Part shown: one piece after another, positions 10,757-21,859 of the stretch
Position numbering within the stretch: position 1 is the stretch's first letter
Layout: each line of letters begins with the position of its first letter
Assembly (NCBI GenBank): GCA_018806915.1
Contig: JAGKQI010000030.1
Coordinates: forward strand, 652,501-716,500
Length of the DNA stretch: 64,000 bases
Direction of reading: 5' to 3'
Origin: Phytophthora colocasiae
Lineage: Eukaryota > Oomycota > Peronosporomycetes > Peronosporales > Peronosporaceae
Position numbers and translations under genes: made by a program
The notes under the pieces: model-generated
What the model saw: only the letters and a program-made list of their open reading frames with translations
Database searches by the model: none
Told to the model about the DNA's origin: nothing

Positions 10757-12817
10757 TCAGCACACAGTTGAAATAAAGACTCCATGCTGAATCCGTGTGT
10801 CTTCTTCGCTTCTGTCGTTTTCTCTCGCTCTTTTCATCCGAATCTTCTTGTCGAGTTTCAATGCTTCTGTTGGTACATCCACCTCTACGCCATCACAGTA
10901 TCGGATCTACAAACAAGCAATAAATAAAAAATGGCAATGAATGTAAAACAATACGTACTGTGTACGTTTTTTCTCCAATACCGCCGCCTTTGTCCATTTG
11001 TCAGTCATTTTTGGCTTCGACAGCTTACTGGAACGTCTCCAATTCGACAAAATACTCTCATGACGACGGAAACTCGCTGCCTCCTTGGCAGAATTTTTAC
11101 TGAGTGGTTCATCTCCAAATCCTCTGAATCCGAGCACTCCGTTTCTCGATATTCTCTTGACTGATTCACCGTCAGCATATTTCACGTCACAACTTCCATC
11201 CGAATGGATTTCTCGAACCGCTTCGGTTGTCAAGGCGCTCTCTAGGTTCCAATACGTCTTGACTTGGCGGCATCTTCTGCTTTCCGAAATGTGACTCTCA
11301 TTTTCTTTGCAAGCGTATTCTGCTCTTCAGATCCAGAAGATTCAGATGAAGAATGAGTTTTCTTTTTCTTGTATTTAGTCGGCTTTTGGTCCGAATCCGA
11401 GGAGATTTTGTCTGCAATCTTGGATTTTTTCTTCGGAGCATCACTACTAGTTTCCTCCAATTAATTTGATCTCCTCAAGCCGCACGTGTTTCTCCGAAGC
11501 TCCCACGTCATAATCAACGTCAACAGTACCATCCCGACCTTGCACGCACCACTTTCCCGCGGTGAAACTTGCCTTTTCGCTTGAAATTGGCCTCGACAAC
11601 GTCCCCAACTTAATCTTCACAGTTTTCTTGCTGGTTTTCTTGGGTTTACCATCAGGATCCGAGTCACCGAACAAATCGTCATCTTTGGAGCTGGTTTTCG
11701 GCTGAGGTTTCCTCTTTTTAGTGCTGGAGATTAACTCAAAGCTTGATCCTTTAAACCGTTGCTCCGTATCACCGTCGTCATATTCAATGTCGAATGTTCC
11801 GCCCATCCTTTTTACCTTCACTATTGTACCAGGGAATCTCTTGGTGCCTCCTTTATATCTCGCATTGACTTTTTCTCCAACAACAAAAGTTTCCACTTCC
11901 TTGTCTGCTTTGGCCTCGGGAACTCTCGACATGCTGTTCTGTATCTCCATCGTCAAATCTTATATCGTATGTGCCATCCGACCGAACACGAGTGATTTCC
12001 CCAGGGAAAAGCTTCGTTCCCTTCTTGTACCTCGCTTTAACCACGTCTCCAACTTCAGATCGCTTGGATTTACTTGGCTTTGGAGAATCCTCGTTAGCTT
12101 TCGTCTCCGACTCAACAGTAACAAGTAGAGAAGAATCCACTTGAGTTTCTGAATCTTCAACTTCGTAATTGATACCATCCGATCGAATCCGAGCGATTTT
12201 ACCAGTAAAATACTTACTTCCCTTCTTGTACTTCGCTTGGATCGCATCTCCAACTGCAAGCGCTTTCTTCTTCTTTGAAAAAAATTTCTTCAATCTTCTT
12301 CGATTTGATATAGGACGTTCAGAATCTCCATCGTTGAAGGTGATGTCATACGGTTCCATGGGAATGAACACGAGATATTTACCGGGAAAGAATTTAACTC
12401 CGTTCTTGTAGCTTGCCTCGACAGTATCACCAACGTGTAAAGTGCTGGAAGTCTTTGGTTTATCCAATTCTCTCTCTCCTTCATCCTCGACGTCCTTTGG
12501 TTCAACGTGTTTCTCCTTATCGCCGTCGTCACATCGGATATCAAACGTGCCGCCACGATGCACCGCAGTGATTTCTCTCGTCTTTGGAGAAGATTTACCA
12601 TCGCTTTTGGGATTTTTGCCCTCTGGAATCTCAATCATCTCGATATCGACACGAGTTTCCAGATCTCCATCGTCATATTCGATGTCGTACGTGCCGTCAC
12701 TAAGTACACGAACCACGTTACCATCAAACAGCTTCTTGCCTTTCTTTCCGCGATGCGATTGCTGCAGCCGTCGATCGCCAGAAGGAGAATGCCGAGCTGA
12801 TGGAACACTACGGTACG
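10757..12817 (-). pseudogene. Tudor-like (SGF29/agenet-type) repeat protein, several frame breaks
   Basis: About eight repeats of roughly 50 residues follow the pattern VGD.V.ARYKKG.K.FPG.I.RVRSDGTYDI.YDDGDTE. This is a Tudor-like barrel repeat, common in stramenopile and other protist proteins and associated with binding methylated lysine or arginine or with scaffolding. Successive partial frames are 12716-11853, 11956-11447, 11460-11242 and 11233-10907. The linker between the last two is Ser/Lys-rich. Frames change near 11930, 11455 and 11240 without obvious intron borders, so decay is likely. A short intron-like GTACGT...TTGTAG stretch (about 10960-10909) precedes a last segment with IRYCDGVEVDVP. 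An upstream in-frame stop is near 12817. The function of this copy is unknown. Confidence 0.65.
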
Positions 12818-12872
12818 TTTAGAATTTCAATTGAGATACAAATTCTACATTAATAATCAGTATTTCTTTGCT

Positions 12873-13356
12873 TCATCTCATAGGAAACTGGAGCCTGGTA
12901 GCATTTGATGTGCGCACCAACAGCAAAAAATTTCGTCCCGTGGGCGTACCTTTTCGTCCGCAGCGAGCATGAGTATGCTTACACGACACTGTTTCGAACT
13001 GTGGTGCACTTCGGACATTCAGCTGGCGGTCCGACGGTAGTTTAGACCACTCATCCTGCATTGCCAACGCGGACATCGCCGTTTGGCCGGGAATTACGTT
13101 ACTGGACTGCTGCGCACGTAGCGCGCAAATGTCGGGAGAATGCGCATCGCCTATGACGCCTGCTTTCTTGATGTCGACGGTAAATGTCGCGCTAGTCGTA
13201 TACCTATATGTCTTCGAATCACTTTGCATAAAGTTGCGTTCCTTCTTTTTCCTTACGAAAGGCACAGCGCTGAAGTGGCGTGAAATTGCTCTGGTGTCCG
13301 AGCTGAGTGCATCTGTTGAACATTGATCTGAATGCTTTTCTCGTAGAAGACTGGAG
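12873..13356 (-). CDS. hypothetical ORF, about 160 codons
   Basis: This open frame has no ATG near its upstream limit. The longest methionine-like start gives 130 codons from 13265. The composition (SDSKTYRYTTSATFTV, then a Cys/His-containing tail) looks protein-like but matches no domain I know. It lies upstream of the Tudor-like gene on the same strand and could be an exon or gene remnant of the same island. An alternative frame encodes a short 34-codon peptide starting at an ATG near 13325. Confidence 0.3.
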
Positions 13357-13667
13357 TCATTTTGAACGATTCAATTCCGGGTGTGCTGGCTTTAGTTGCT
13401 CAAGTAGCGCCTGATACGCCGTTCGGTCATTGCTGCCAAGATTTGATATCGTAAAATCCGACTACTGGTGATATTGGTGCATTTGTGCTTGATACATTTT
13501 CTTCTTGCAGATCCTAGCAAAATGGCATCCAGAAGGGATCATACTATCGTTTCAAGGAAACAAAAACGAACATCCCGCAAGTCTATCCCGTTTAATGCTT
13601 TAACTTACACGGCATAGAAAGACGGACCACTGTATTCTCTTCACCAAAAGGTGAAAACGTATACTAA
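13357..13667. other. intergenic stretch before transposon copy 2
   Basis: No ORF, repeat or motif that I can support. It ends in the TAA target duplication (13665-13667) of transposon copy 2. Confidence 0.5.
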
Positions 13668-14879
13668 GGGTCGGTCTTAGCAAAAAAATAACGGTGGATT
13701 AGCCTCCAAGGGCCCAATAGAATCTCGTCCTTGCAGATGTTGGTGGACGCCACATGTGTCCGCTTGTTGGAATCAGATCCACGTCCACAGCGAAAAATTA
13801 GGGGTAGTGGACGTGGACGGAGAGTGGCCGGAGGGATGACCCACCTCATGAGGTGTGCCACTTCAATGGTATAGCTATCGATGGGATAGAATCGTATCTT
13901 TAGCAAGACAAGGACGAGCTCCCATGATCATTCCGATTTTCTCTCAACAGGTCTCACCTGTCCCAGTCACAGCTCAACCACCGTCGTCTGCCAGAATGTC
14001 TGCCGATCGCTCTACACCCTTTACAACCAGCACGGTCGTCAAAGGAACCGTTGAAGCTCATCCTACCCCAGCTATGAGTATCGGAGATCAATGATCACAA
14101 GCTTGGTTACATTGCGCTTCTGATGCAACAGAAGTGCGCTTTTGCTGAAATGCAGCGGCTAGCTGTTGAAGAAGGACCGAGCAAGGCTTTGGCTTTACCA
14201 GCGGGAGGTGCTAGGCGTCGCACTCGTCATTGCATGCTACGACTGTTGAATGTCATGTTTTCCGACGAGTTCGTCAGCCGAATAGACGAAATCGATCGCA
14301 GACCGACTCGTGCAGAGCTAGATTCCAACGAAATTCATGCTAACTCCTCCTTCTGGACGGACTTTCACGCCACTTTCGTGGAGCCAAGAGCGGATCTAGA
14401 TAAACTAGCGTCGAATCTCGCTGCTTTCTCGAAGTGCAATCCAGGGTTCATTGTTCGCCATGACGCCTCCAAGCCTCGCGAAATGTGGTAGGACGTTTCA
14501 GCTCGATATGCTATTGCCCTCGCAAACTCTCGCGCGATAACGACTTCTTCGCCTACTATTCAGGAAAGATCGATGTATTGTACATGCACGAGTGGCTTGA
14601 GACCAAACCAGGTCTCTTAGAGGCTTTCGAACACGGTTGCGTCGTGCGATGCGGATTAGATCGGGTCGAAAGCATGAGCACTTTGTGGGACGAAAGCAAA
14701 GTGAGACCTAGTTGCTATAAAAAAACTCGCTGGCGATAGAGATTTCCCCCCTCCCGCCTCTTGACTGATCCACTCGAGCCGTCCACTAACTTCAAACTTG
14801 TTCCTAGCAAAACCAAGCAGAAAAAGTGCTGTCCACCGATAGGAGCATCCACTGGAACAAATTCCGCTAAGACCGGCCC
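13668..14879 (+). mobile_element. 1212-bp TIR transposon, copy 2 (inverted relative to copy 1)
   Basis: It has the same 14-bp termini GGGYCGGTCTTAGC and the same length as copy 1, with TAA on both sides (13665-13667 and 14880-14882). One visible difference from copy 1 is a Gly/Asp codon change in the STLWxESK stretch. The two copies point in opposite directions and enclose about 4.86 kb containing the CRN and Tudor-like genes. The element is non-autonomous as no transposase is present. Confidence 0.8.
13924..14739 (+). pseudogene. degenerate ORF of the 1212-bp TIR transposon (copy 2)
   Basis: ATG at 13924 opens a frame to 14094 (Ser/Thr/Pro-rich). A second frame (14123-14491) carries GGARRRTRHCMLRLLNVMFS and a WTDFHATFVEP segment. 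A third (14485-14739) carries DFFAYYSGKIDVLYMHEWL. Shifts near 14090 and 14488 break the protein. I do not recognise a catalytic domain. The family occurs in oomycete genomes as far as I recall, but the identity is unproven. Confidence 0.45.
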
Positions 14880-15272
14880 TAAGCCATTCCTGATGAGAAT
14901 GCTCGAAGAGAACCGGCTTTATGTCAACGGATGGCAGATTTCAGATGTAGTCTCTGTTTTAATTGCATCCCCCTCGGATATGTTTTTCTTTAGCAGAGCC
15001 ACCTGAGCCACTGCTCCGAATTTTAGCCTCATTACTTTCACATCTATTCTCATACCGGTTGGCAATACAAAGCGCCTCCACCGTCGGAAATTCCAGCAAC
15101 ATAGGAAGCCATCCACTCTGGGCGGATCGTCCACATGAACTGGATCATACCTGCCAGTTGATAAAACCTACAAATACAATGTAAATATTTCAACTTTGAT
15201 TGATAATGCGAATATGTTGCTTTACCGCTTCTTCTCGTCGCACGTCTTCATTTAGGTCACTACCGGTAGGTC
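14880..15272 (-). other. flank of the chromovirus 3' end; small ORF 14919-15134
   Basis: The five bases next to the LTR (15268-15272) read GACCT on the minus strand, equal to the five bases before the 5' LTR at 24610. The minus strand here would therefore originally have continued the sequence that now ends at 24609. A 72-codon minus-strand frame (15134-14919) is present but unidentified. Confidence 0.45.
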
Positions 15273-15796
15273 TGTAACACAGTAGGCGCGCGGGGGCGAG
15301 GAAGCGGAGGCCGGACTTGGACGGCGGAGCAAAGACCCAGGGAGGGGTGGCCAGTTGAGGGACCACTGAGAGGTTGTTGGTAAATTGAAAAGTGAATTGA
15401 CATGAGGAAGGCTCTTACGGTCCTAAGCTAACTGGTGGCTCACAGAGCTCTCTCAAAAATCCAGTAGAGTGTATCCTAGAGCCTATCTTTTCCTATCTTC
15501 TGATTTGGCTATCTACCAATGATTTTCCTATAAACTTCCACGTAGCAATGTTGACTTGACTCCTGGGCGTCCCATAATCAAGCTTCGAGAACCTTCTCGA
15601 ATTTCAGCCAATGAGACTCTCTCAATGTCTCAGCTGAATGGCGTAAACCACAATGGCATATTACCAGAATCTAGTTTTAGCCAATCACAAAGTGGGTACA
15701 TGTAGAGATATGTAGATTGCACTACAGTACATCAACTTCCAAAAAAAAACTTGCACTTCAATGCCGACGGAGTGCTATCGACAGCATTTCGTCACA
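15273..15796 (-). repeat. 3' LTR of element XY (524 bp)
   Basis: On the minus strand it starts TGTGACG and ends TGTTACA, with a purine-rich GAAGGGAGG just upstream (about 15797-15806) as polypurine tract. The length equals the LTR at 24610-25133. It shares with that LTR the features missing from 20426-21360, such as the A-run near 15738. Confidence 0.85.
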
Positions 15797-15824
15797 TGAC
15801 CTCCCTTCAAAAAAGTGCCTCCCC

Positions 15825-17318
15825 CTAGAAAGGATTCTCTCTCTTCTTGGACTTCCAATAGAGATCGATGAGACCAGGGATCTGTTTCAGATTCTCAACA
15901 GGTTCCCATGTGGCCTCCTTCTTGGTCTCGCCTAACCACCAAACCTTGTACTGCGGCTTCCCCTTGTACTTACGGTGGTTAATCACGGCTTCGACCAGTT
16001 GCCCTTCAGTTCCATCGGCTAACACAACCGTGTTCACCTTTTGCCTGCGCTTCGGGTCTTTGCGGTACGGCTTCAACAGTGATGTATGGAAAACTGGATT
16101 CAACTTCAGGTTCTTCGATAATCCCAACTCATACGAGTCTCGAGATACCTTCTTCTGGACCGGGAATGGTCCAATGAACCTCGGAGCTAACTTCTTCGAC
16201 TGTGCGTACCCCTTATGACGGATATCCAAATTCTTTTCATCTAGTAGCACCATGTCGCCAATTTTGAAGTCTTGGACAAGTCTGTTCCTGTCGTAATAAT
16301 GCTTCATGCGCTCCTGTGCTTCACTCATACGGTCTTGCGCGACCTTGAGGAAGGCTTCCTGTCGGAGTAAAAACTCTTTTGCTGCTTTCTCCAACTTCTT
16401 AAACTCCGGATCTGCCGCGATATCGTCGGGCATATATGGAATATATCCTAGATCCGCTTCAAATGGTGACATGCCAATCGTAGCATGCAATCGCCGATTA
16501 TAGGCGAACTCTGCCATCTCACAAATGACTCGATTCTTCAGATCTTCGTCATCGGGAATGTACAATCTAGGACTCTCATCTTCACGCGTCTGATAATACA
16601 GCACGCCATGATCTAGCGAGTAATGCGGAACCTTGTCTCCAAGCTGTAGCTTCTTGACAAGTCCCTGCAAGTCCTTGTTCCACGAGTACATCTTCACAGC
16701 GGATTGTGCCACGGTCATATTGTTCTCGACCATGGTAGCCACAATTTCACGGTTTTGCGCCGTATCAAGAAGTTCCTTCAGGCTCACTTGCGCTGCTTTA
16801 TGCTCGAACTCAGGATTTCTCAACATCGCATCCGCGACTACATTCGTCTCTCCTGGAATCCACTTGAACAGAGGCTGAAACTCCGCAAGTTCGTTGAACC
16901 ACCGCGCAATGCGTCGATTCGTCGTCTTCTGCGTGAGAATCATCTCAATGCTCTTGTGATCTGTTTCCACCAGGAATGGCTTGTCGAGAAGATACACGCG
17001 CCATGTCTTCAACGCGAGCATAATAGCGAGTAGTTCCTGTTCGCGAACTGGATAATTCAGTTCTGCTGGCTTCATCTTTCTGCCCGTATAGGCTATTGGA
17101 TGTTTCAACCCTCCCTCCTTTTGAAATAAGACTCCCCCAATTGCGAAATTTGAGGCGTCCATCCGAACCGAAAGGTTTGGAGAAATCAGGAAGACTGAGA
17201 ACCGGAGGTGATGACAAGCGCTTCTTAAGCTCGTCAAAACAGCGTAATTGGTTCTCATCGAGTTCGATAGCATCACGAGAACGTTTTCCCTTGATACATT
17301 CATGCAAAGGACCTGCAA
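15825..17318 (-). pseudogene. RNase H, integrase remnant and chromodomain of element XY
   Basis: This 497-codon frame shows the Ty3-type RNase H (MDASNFAIGGVLFQ, then LLAIMLALKTWRVYL and VETDHKS). A zinc-finger-side fragment ends at VICEM and joins directly to AEFAYNRRLHATIGMSPFEADLGY, a sequence that normally lies at the end of the integrase core. The whole catalytic core with its DDE triad, about 200 residues, is deleted without losing frame. The C-terminal GPY/F-like segment (RFIGPFPVQKK) and a classical chromodomain (YKGKPQYKVWWLGETKKEATWEP) remain. Integration would need integrase supplied in trans. The frame is shifted relative to the upstream RT. Confidence 0.88.
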
Positions 17319-18000
17319 ACTGCGCGAAATCCTTGCAAAATCTCGAAACGTAAACCGTTGTCCCCAGGAAGCTCTCCATTTGCTTCTTGGTCTTGGGGAC
17401 TGGCCACTCGGCGATAATCTTCACCTTATCTGGGTCCATACGAACGCCCTTGCGTCCGACAAAGTCGCCTAAGCATGGAATCTCATCCACGCAAAATTGG
17501 CATTTGGACAGTTTGATGTAGAGCTTCTGCTCTTCACATCGCTTCAATACCCTGTCCGGTGCTGCGATGTGGTCGTTCACATCTTCACCCTTCGTGTATA
17601 CGTAGATATCATCGAAGTAAATCTTCGCCACATCACTCAAATCCATGAAAACCTTTTGCAGCAGTCGATTAAAAGTTCCCGGGCTACCACTGAGCCCCAT
17701 GGGTGTGACGAGATATTCAAATAGACCATCTGGGGTCGAGAAAGCAGTGAAAGGTATATCTGCTTCTCGCAACTTCACTTGGTAATAACCCCAAAGTAAG
17801 TCCATGCACGAATACCAATAGCTACCGGTCATCGCATCAAAGGTATCTTCCTTGCGAGGCATAGGAATAGCTGGTAAAATCGTCGCCAAGTTCAATAGAC
17901 GATAATCGTGCACAATACGCCATCCGACTGGTTTCTTCACACAGAAAGTCGGTGCACAAAATGCTGACGTACTCGGTCGAATGATGCCAGCCTGAACCAT
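16945..18000 (-). pseudogene. reverse transcriptase of element XY
   Basis: This frame covers the RT fingers and palm: GWRIVHDYRLLN, LWGYYQVKL, FEYLVTPMGLSGSPGTF and the catalytic YFDDIYVYT (a YxDD box), then the thumb with DEIPCLGDFVGR. It continues into the RNase H frame only after a shift near 17150, at the SLPDFSKPF segment. Another shift near 18000 separates it from the gag-protease frame. Both look like indels rather than programmed sites, because the sister copy and related chromoviruses use one continuous frame. Confidence 0.85.
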
Positions 18001-19992
18001 CTCTTTGGTCCATTCCTGAATCGTTTTCTCTGATCAGGACTTTGGCGCCATTGTTTGACCGAAATCGGTTGAGTACCGGGTTTGAGCAAAATCTCGTGCT
18101 CAATTCCTTCCCGTACTGGCGGTGTCTCATTCGGAAGTTCCGTACGGAAAACCGTACCCGCATACTTCAGTAGCGTCTCATACGCCGGATTATCCTTGAG
18201 AGAATCCCATCCTTGACTCTTGAAGCGTTCAGCCTTCTCCGAATCATGCGGATTGATGACAAAGACTGCCTCAATATCCTTGTCCCTACGCAACATCTGC
18301 TGGAACTGTTTGGACGAAATAATCTTCGTTCGCACAAACTGGCCGTTATGGCCATGCTGCCGATAGTAATTGAAGATCTCACGGGCCTGCGCAACTCTGG
18401 CGCGGCGTTGTCCTGCCACCCAACGGGCTGGACGAGTCTTCGGCAGTCTCAACTTCACAGTCTGCGTGTTCTCCACCTTGATGCGAGGTGCAATCTGTCC
18501 AGTATTCCAGTCGATATCAGGGTTCTGCTCCCGCAGCCACATCATGCCCAAAACAACATCCTTTCCTTCAGGAACAGGCATGACTTGGAATGTTCCCGTT
18601 GTCAAAGGAAACCCTGGTAACTGCAGAGACATCTCTACAGTCCGACGTGGACGATGCACAACTTGATCATAACCGAGATCAACTTGCATCATGTCACCTT
18701 CAGTGACATCCAACTCAAGCTTCTTCACCAACTCCTCAGTTACGCCATTCAGGCTACTGCCGTTGTCGATGAATATCGAGACGGGCCTCTCTTGGTCATC
18801 CGTCTTGAATGCTCGAGCTTCAGCCTCTAGGATCGCATACACTGCGCCCTGCATGTACCGATTGGCTTCAGTACGTTTTGGCTGAGTACAATCTGGAGAA
18901 ATGTGGCCAAACTTGCCACAGTTTCTGCACGTAGCTGTCTTTTTCCAATCATCGCTCTTGCCTTTCTTCTTGTCGGAGCTCTTTGAATTCTGCTTCGAGT
19001 TAGACGCACAATGCCCTGAGCTTGACGATCCTTGCGAACCTTTCGCAGGAGCTCTTGGGGTTTTTCCCGAGTAGAGCGCAAACTCAAAATTCGACGCAAT
19101 CTCAATGGCATCTTGCAGCGTTGAAGGACTCTCCTCCTTGATCTTCCTCGCTGTCTCCTCTCGCAAACCGTTCTGAAAGAAGAAACGCTTCTCCAACTCG
19201 CTGATAGACAACTCTGTCTGTGATAGCAAGTCTTGAAACTTGGAGACGTAATCATGGATGGTCTCATTCTGTTTGAGACGAAACATCCTCTCGCGAAGAT
19301 CATATTCGAAGTCCTTCGGCCTGAAACGAGTGCGAAGTCCTTCCTTGAAGAGTGACCATGTGGGCTGTACGTTCGTAACCTCACACTCTGCGATAAACGC
19401 GCGATACCAATTCAGCACTAACTTGCCCAAGTTGCTGGAGATCATCGTCACAAAATCCGATGTATCTGCCTCCATCAACCCGCGTCTGCTTGCGTAATAC
19501 TGCTCGGTGGCAAAGATCCATAACTCAATGTCTTTGCCGTATTTGCCTTCATACATAGGCAGATCCTTCTTTCTCTGTTCACCCCTAGACGCAACTAGAT
19601 ATTCGAATCTTGCGTTGGCCTGCTGCATCTGTGCTTACAACTGGGTTTACATCTGTGCTTGGTATGACTGTTGCTGCTGCGTTAAGTAAACAAACAGCTG
19701 TTGCATTGACATCGTGTCTGATGCTGCGCCTGCTTGTCCCGACGACATATTCGTTGCTTGCGGTTGGCCCTGTGGATCAGGAGCCGTCCTAGCGGTCGCT
19801 TGCGGTTGGCCCTGTGGATCAGGAGCCGTCCTAGCGGTCGCTTGCGGTTGGCTCCGTTAATTAGGAGCCGTCCTAGCGGTTGCCTGCGGTTGTCTCCGGT
19901 GTGAATCAGAAGCTGCCCTGGCAGTCGTTCGAGGCGTTCTACGCGGACGCGAGTTAGTCGCGCTCACTCGATCTACCACGTGTTGATGACAT
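17937..19992 (-). pseudogene. Gag and aspartic protease of element XY
   Basis: The main frame (19628-17937, 563 codons) contains the Gag capsid region (ELWIFATEQYYASRRGLMEADTS is part of it), a CCHC zinc knuckle CRNCGKFGHISPDC at about residue 240, and a retropepsin with IFIDNGSSLNGVTEEL, where DNG replaces the usual DTG/DSG. It ends in the RT-linker. Upstream, the start ATG expected from the sister copy (19992) is followed by a frame break near 19950, and the Gln/Pro-rich repeated segment is shortened. It encodes the particle proteins and the processing enzyme of the retrotransposon. Confidence 0.82.
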
Positions 19993-20425
19993 TTCGAGTG
20001 GACTTTTCGTAGCACGAACTCACACCAATAAAACCCAAAATCCAATGAAAAGAAGGAGAAAATGGGAGTGGTTCGGCTTGTATCGACCCAATCACCAAAA
20101 GAAAGGGTAAATTGGACGCTACCGGGGAGAGTTGGAAATAAAAGCTGCACTTAAGAGCGTTCCAAGCACTGAACCGGCTTCAAGTAGCGACCAAAGAGTT
20201 GCGTGCACTAGGCAGAGATACACCAACCTTTCAAAGATGATTCGCTGAACTGTGATGGGAACGAACTCTCCCAAAGACAACCCAAAACAGACCCCTTTAG
20301 GCCTAGCACTTCCCCAGCAATTGGCTGGTGCTAATAGCCAAGGATCTACTCGCTTCTGGCTATGCCGCCCACGAGAGACCCGACCTTGGACGATGGAGCG
20401 AAGCTTGACCCGACAAGCGCTACTA
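19993..20425 (-). other. leader of element XY, lacking the accessory ORF
   Basis: This is the untranslated region between LTR and gag. It aligns with 25134-25910 of the sister copy, but about 340 bp including the 121-codon ORF are missing and the ATG of that ORF is changed. No primer binding site starting with TGG is visible next to the LTR. Confidence 0.6.
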
Positions 20426-21360
20426 TGTAACACAGTAGGCGCGCGGGGGCGAGGAAGCGGAGGCCGGACTTGGACGGCGGAGCGAAGACCCAGGGAGGGG
20501 TGGCCAGTTGAGGGACCACTGAGAGGTTGTTGGTAAATTGAAAAGTGAATTGACATGAGGAAGGCTCTTACGGTCCTAAGCTAACTGGTGGCTCGCAGAG
20601 CTCTCTCAAATATCCAGTAGAGTGTACCCTAGAGCCTATCTTTTCCTATCTTCTGATTTGGCTATCTACCAATGGTTTTCCTATAAACTTCCACGTAGCA
20701 ATGTTGACTTGACTCCTGGGCGTCCCATAATCAAGCTTCGAGAACCTTCTCGAATTTCAGCCAATGAGACTCTCTCAATGTCTCAGCTGAATGGCGTAAA
20801 CCACATTGGCATACAGGTTTCCCCGCCTAATTTGCAACTGTGTCAAGCTATATACCTTGATGACGACGTGCAGATGCGGATGCGATTTGCTGAGACATAT
20901 TCACCAATGTACTGAGATAGATGTAATCTAGAGGGAACGCGGGAAGCTTTCGACAAGTGCAAATTACGGTGGTAAACGAAAGGAAAAGCTGAGAATGAAC
21001 AGTATTGCAGTGTATCGCTGTGCTAGTGCTGATAAGCCTCATTTATGAATTATCAACATGCCATCCCGCAAGGAGAAAGTATACGTGCGCCTCACACTGG
21101 GCTACTGTGCACTTCAATAAAGTTTATACTAATTCAGTAGTTGCTGCGTTTATGTGTTACCTGTGCAGATTTTGCATCCTGGCAAATTTTCTTGGTCCGA
21201 CCCTTGCAATTTAGGCGGGGAAACCTGTATTACCAAAATCTAGTTTTAGCCAATCACAAAGTGGGTACATGTAGTACATGTCGAGATATGTAGATTACAC
21301 TTCAGTGCATCAACTTGCACTTTAATGCCGGGGGAGTGGTATCGACAGCATTCCGTCACA
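20426..21360 (-). repeat. 5' LTR of element XY, interrupted by a MITE
   Basis: It has the same TG...CA ends as the other LTRs. Without the 414-bp insertion and its TA duplication it is 519 bp. It differs from 15273-15796 by several indels near its outer end, including loss of the A-run segment, which shows that the two LTRs of this element did not arise in one insertion. Confidence 0.82.
20814..21227 (+). mobile_element. 414-bp MITE inserted in an LTR (TA duplication)
   Basis: It starts with CAGGTTTCCCCGCCTAATTT and ends with the inverted complement of that sequence. TA flanks it on both sides (20812-20813 and 21228-21229), and the uninterrupted site is seen in the other LTRs. Terminal CAGG with a TA duplication fits the Tc1/mariner group. 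No coding capacity is present. Confidence 0.85.
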
Positions 21361-21859
21361 TTTGATCAGCTTAAGTCGACCTATTTTGTACCCTCCGACT
21401 TTGAATGCAGCTCGTACTTGAGCGTCTGGCACATTTTGCTTCACCAAACGAGCGATCTTATCGAAAGGCGCGTCGGCGGCTCTGGTGGATCTGCTCAAAC
21501 GAAGCCTATATTGTGGGTTCTACTCAAAATTTTCAGGGCCGCCAATCAATCCCCTGCTAAAACGCATACGATGTGCAACATGGGAGGGTTTCCGGCGGAA
21601 ACTTTCCGCAGTCTCCAAGATGGCGTCGGCTGGGCCTCCCGGTGGTCCACTGGTCTACGAACCACAAAGCTACGCACTTGGCAGGCGTTCGAGTCCCTCC
21701 GGGGACTTACTTTCCAGATGATAAGAAATGATTAGCATTCGAAAATTCAATATCCCATTCAAACACTTCACAATCACAATCAAACCTTCAGAATTCAATA
21801 GTCAAGCCAAGCAGTAGCAATCAGGAATAACCAGTTAATCAACTTCAATTTCCTTCAAG
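21361..21859 (+). other. unassigned stretch with a 34-codon ORF
   Basis: An ATG at 21619 (context CAAGATGGCGTC) opens a 34-codon frame ending near 21722. A second ATG in an identical context follows at 21860. It resembles a partly duplicated gene start. Nothing else is supported. Confidence 0.3.

Larger units (their letters stand above)
15273..21360 (-). mobile_element. Ty3/Gypsy chromovirus-type element XY (chimeric, defective)
   Basis: On the minus strand the order is LTR (21360-20426), leader, gag, protease, RT, RNase H, integrase remnant, chromodomain, LTR (15796-15273). Gag through RNase H once formed a single reading frame, as in chromoviruses. The two LTRs are clearly different. The left one shares several indels and substitutions with the LTR at 24610-25133 and not with its own partner, and the flanking five bases do not match. 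The element is therefore a recombinant of two insertions. No TGG-type primer binding site follows the LTR, so its priming mode is unresolved. Confidence 0.85.

Noticed and set aside
7597..14879. Composite transposon made of the two inverted 1212-bp elements
   Set aside because: Each copy has its own TAA duplication and no transposase is present, so joint mobility cannot be claimed; only the arrangement is reported.
15420..15440. ACGGTCCTAAG in the chromovirus LTRs, resembling a conserved large-subunit rRNA segment and homing-endonuclease site
   Set aside because: Only about 11 bases match, the surroundings do not resemble rRNA, and it repeats simply because it lies in an LTR (also near 20571 and 24985).
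17150..18000. Programmed frameshifts between gag-protease, RT and RNase H in the chromovirus element
   Set aside because: The breaks lie inside conserved domains without slippery sequence or stem; they look like random indels.
20425..20426. Primer binding site for the chromovirus-type element
   Set aside because: No TGG or tRNA-complementary stretch follows the LTR end at 20425 or 25134; self-priming or another mode is possible but not shown.
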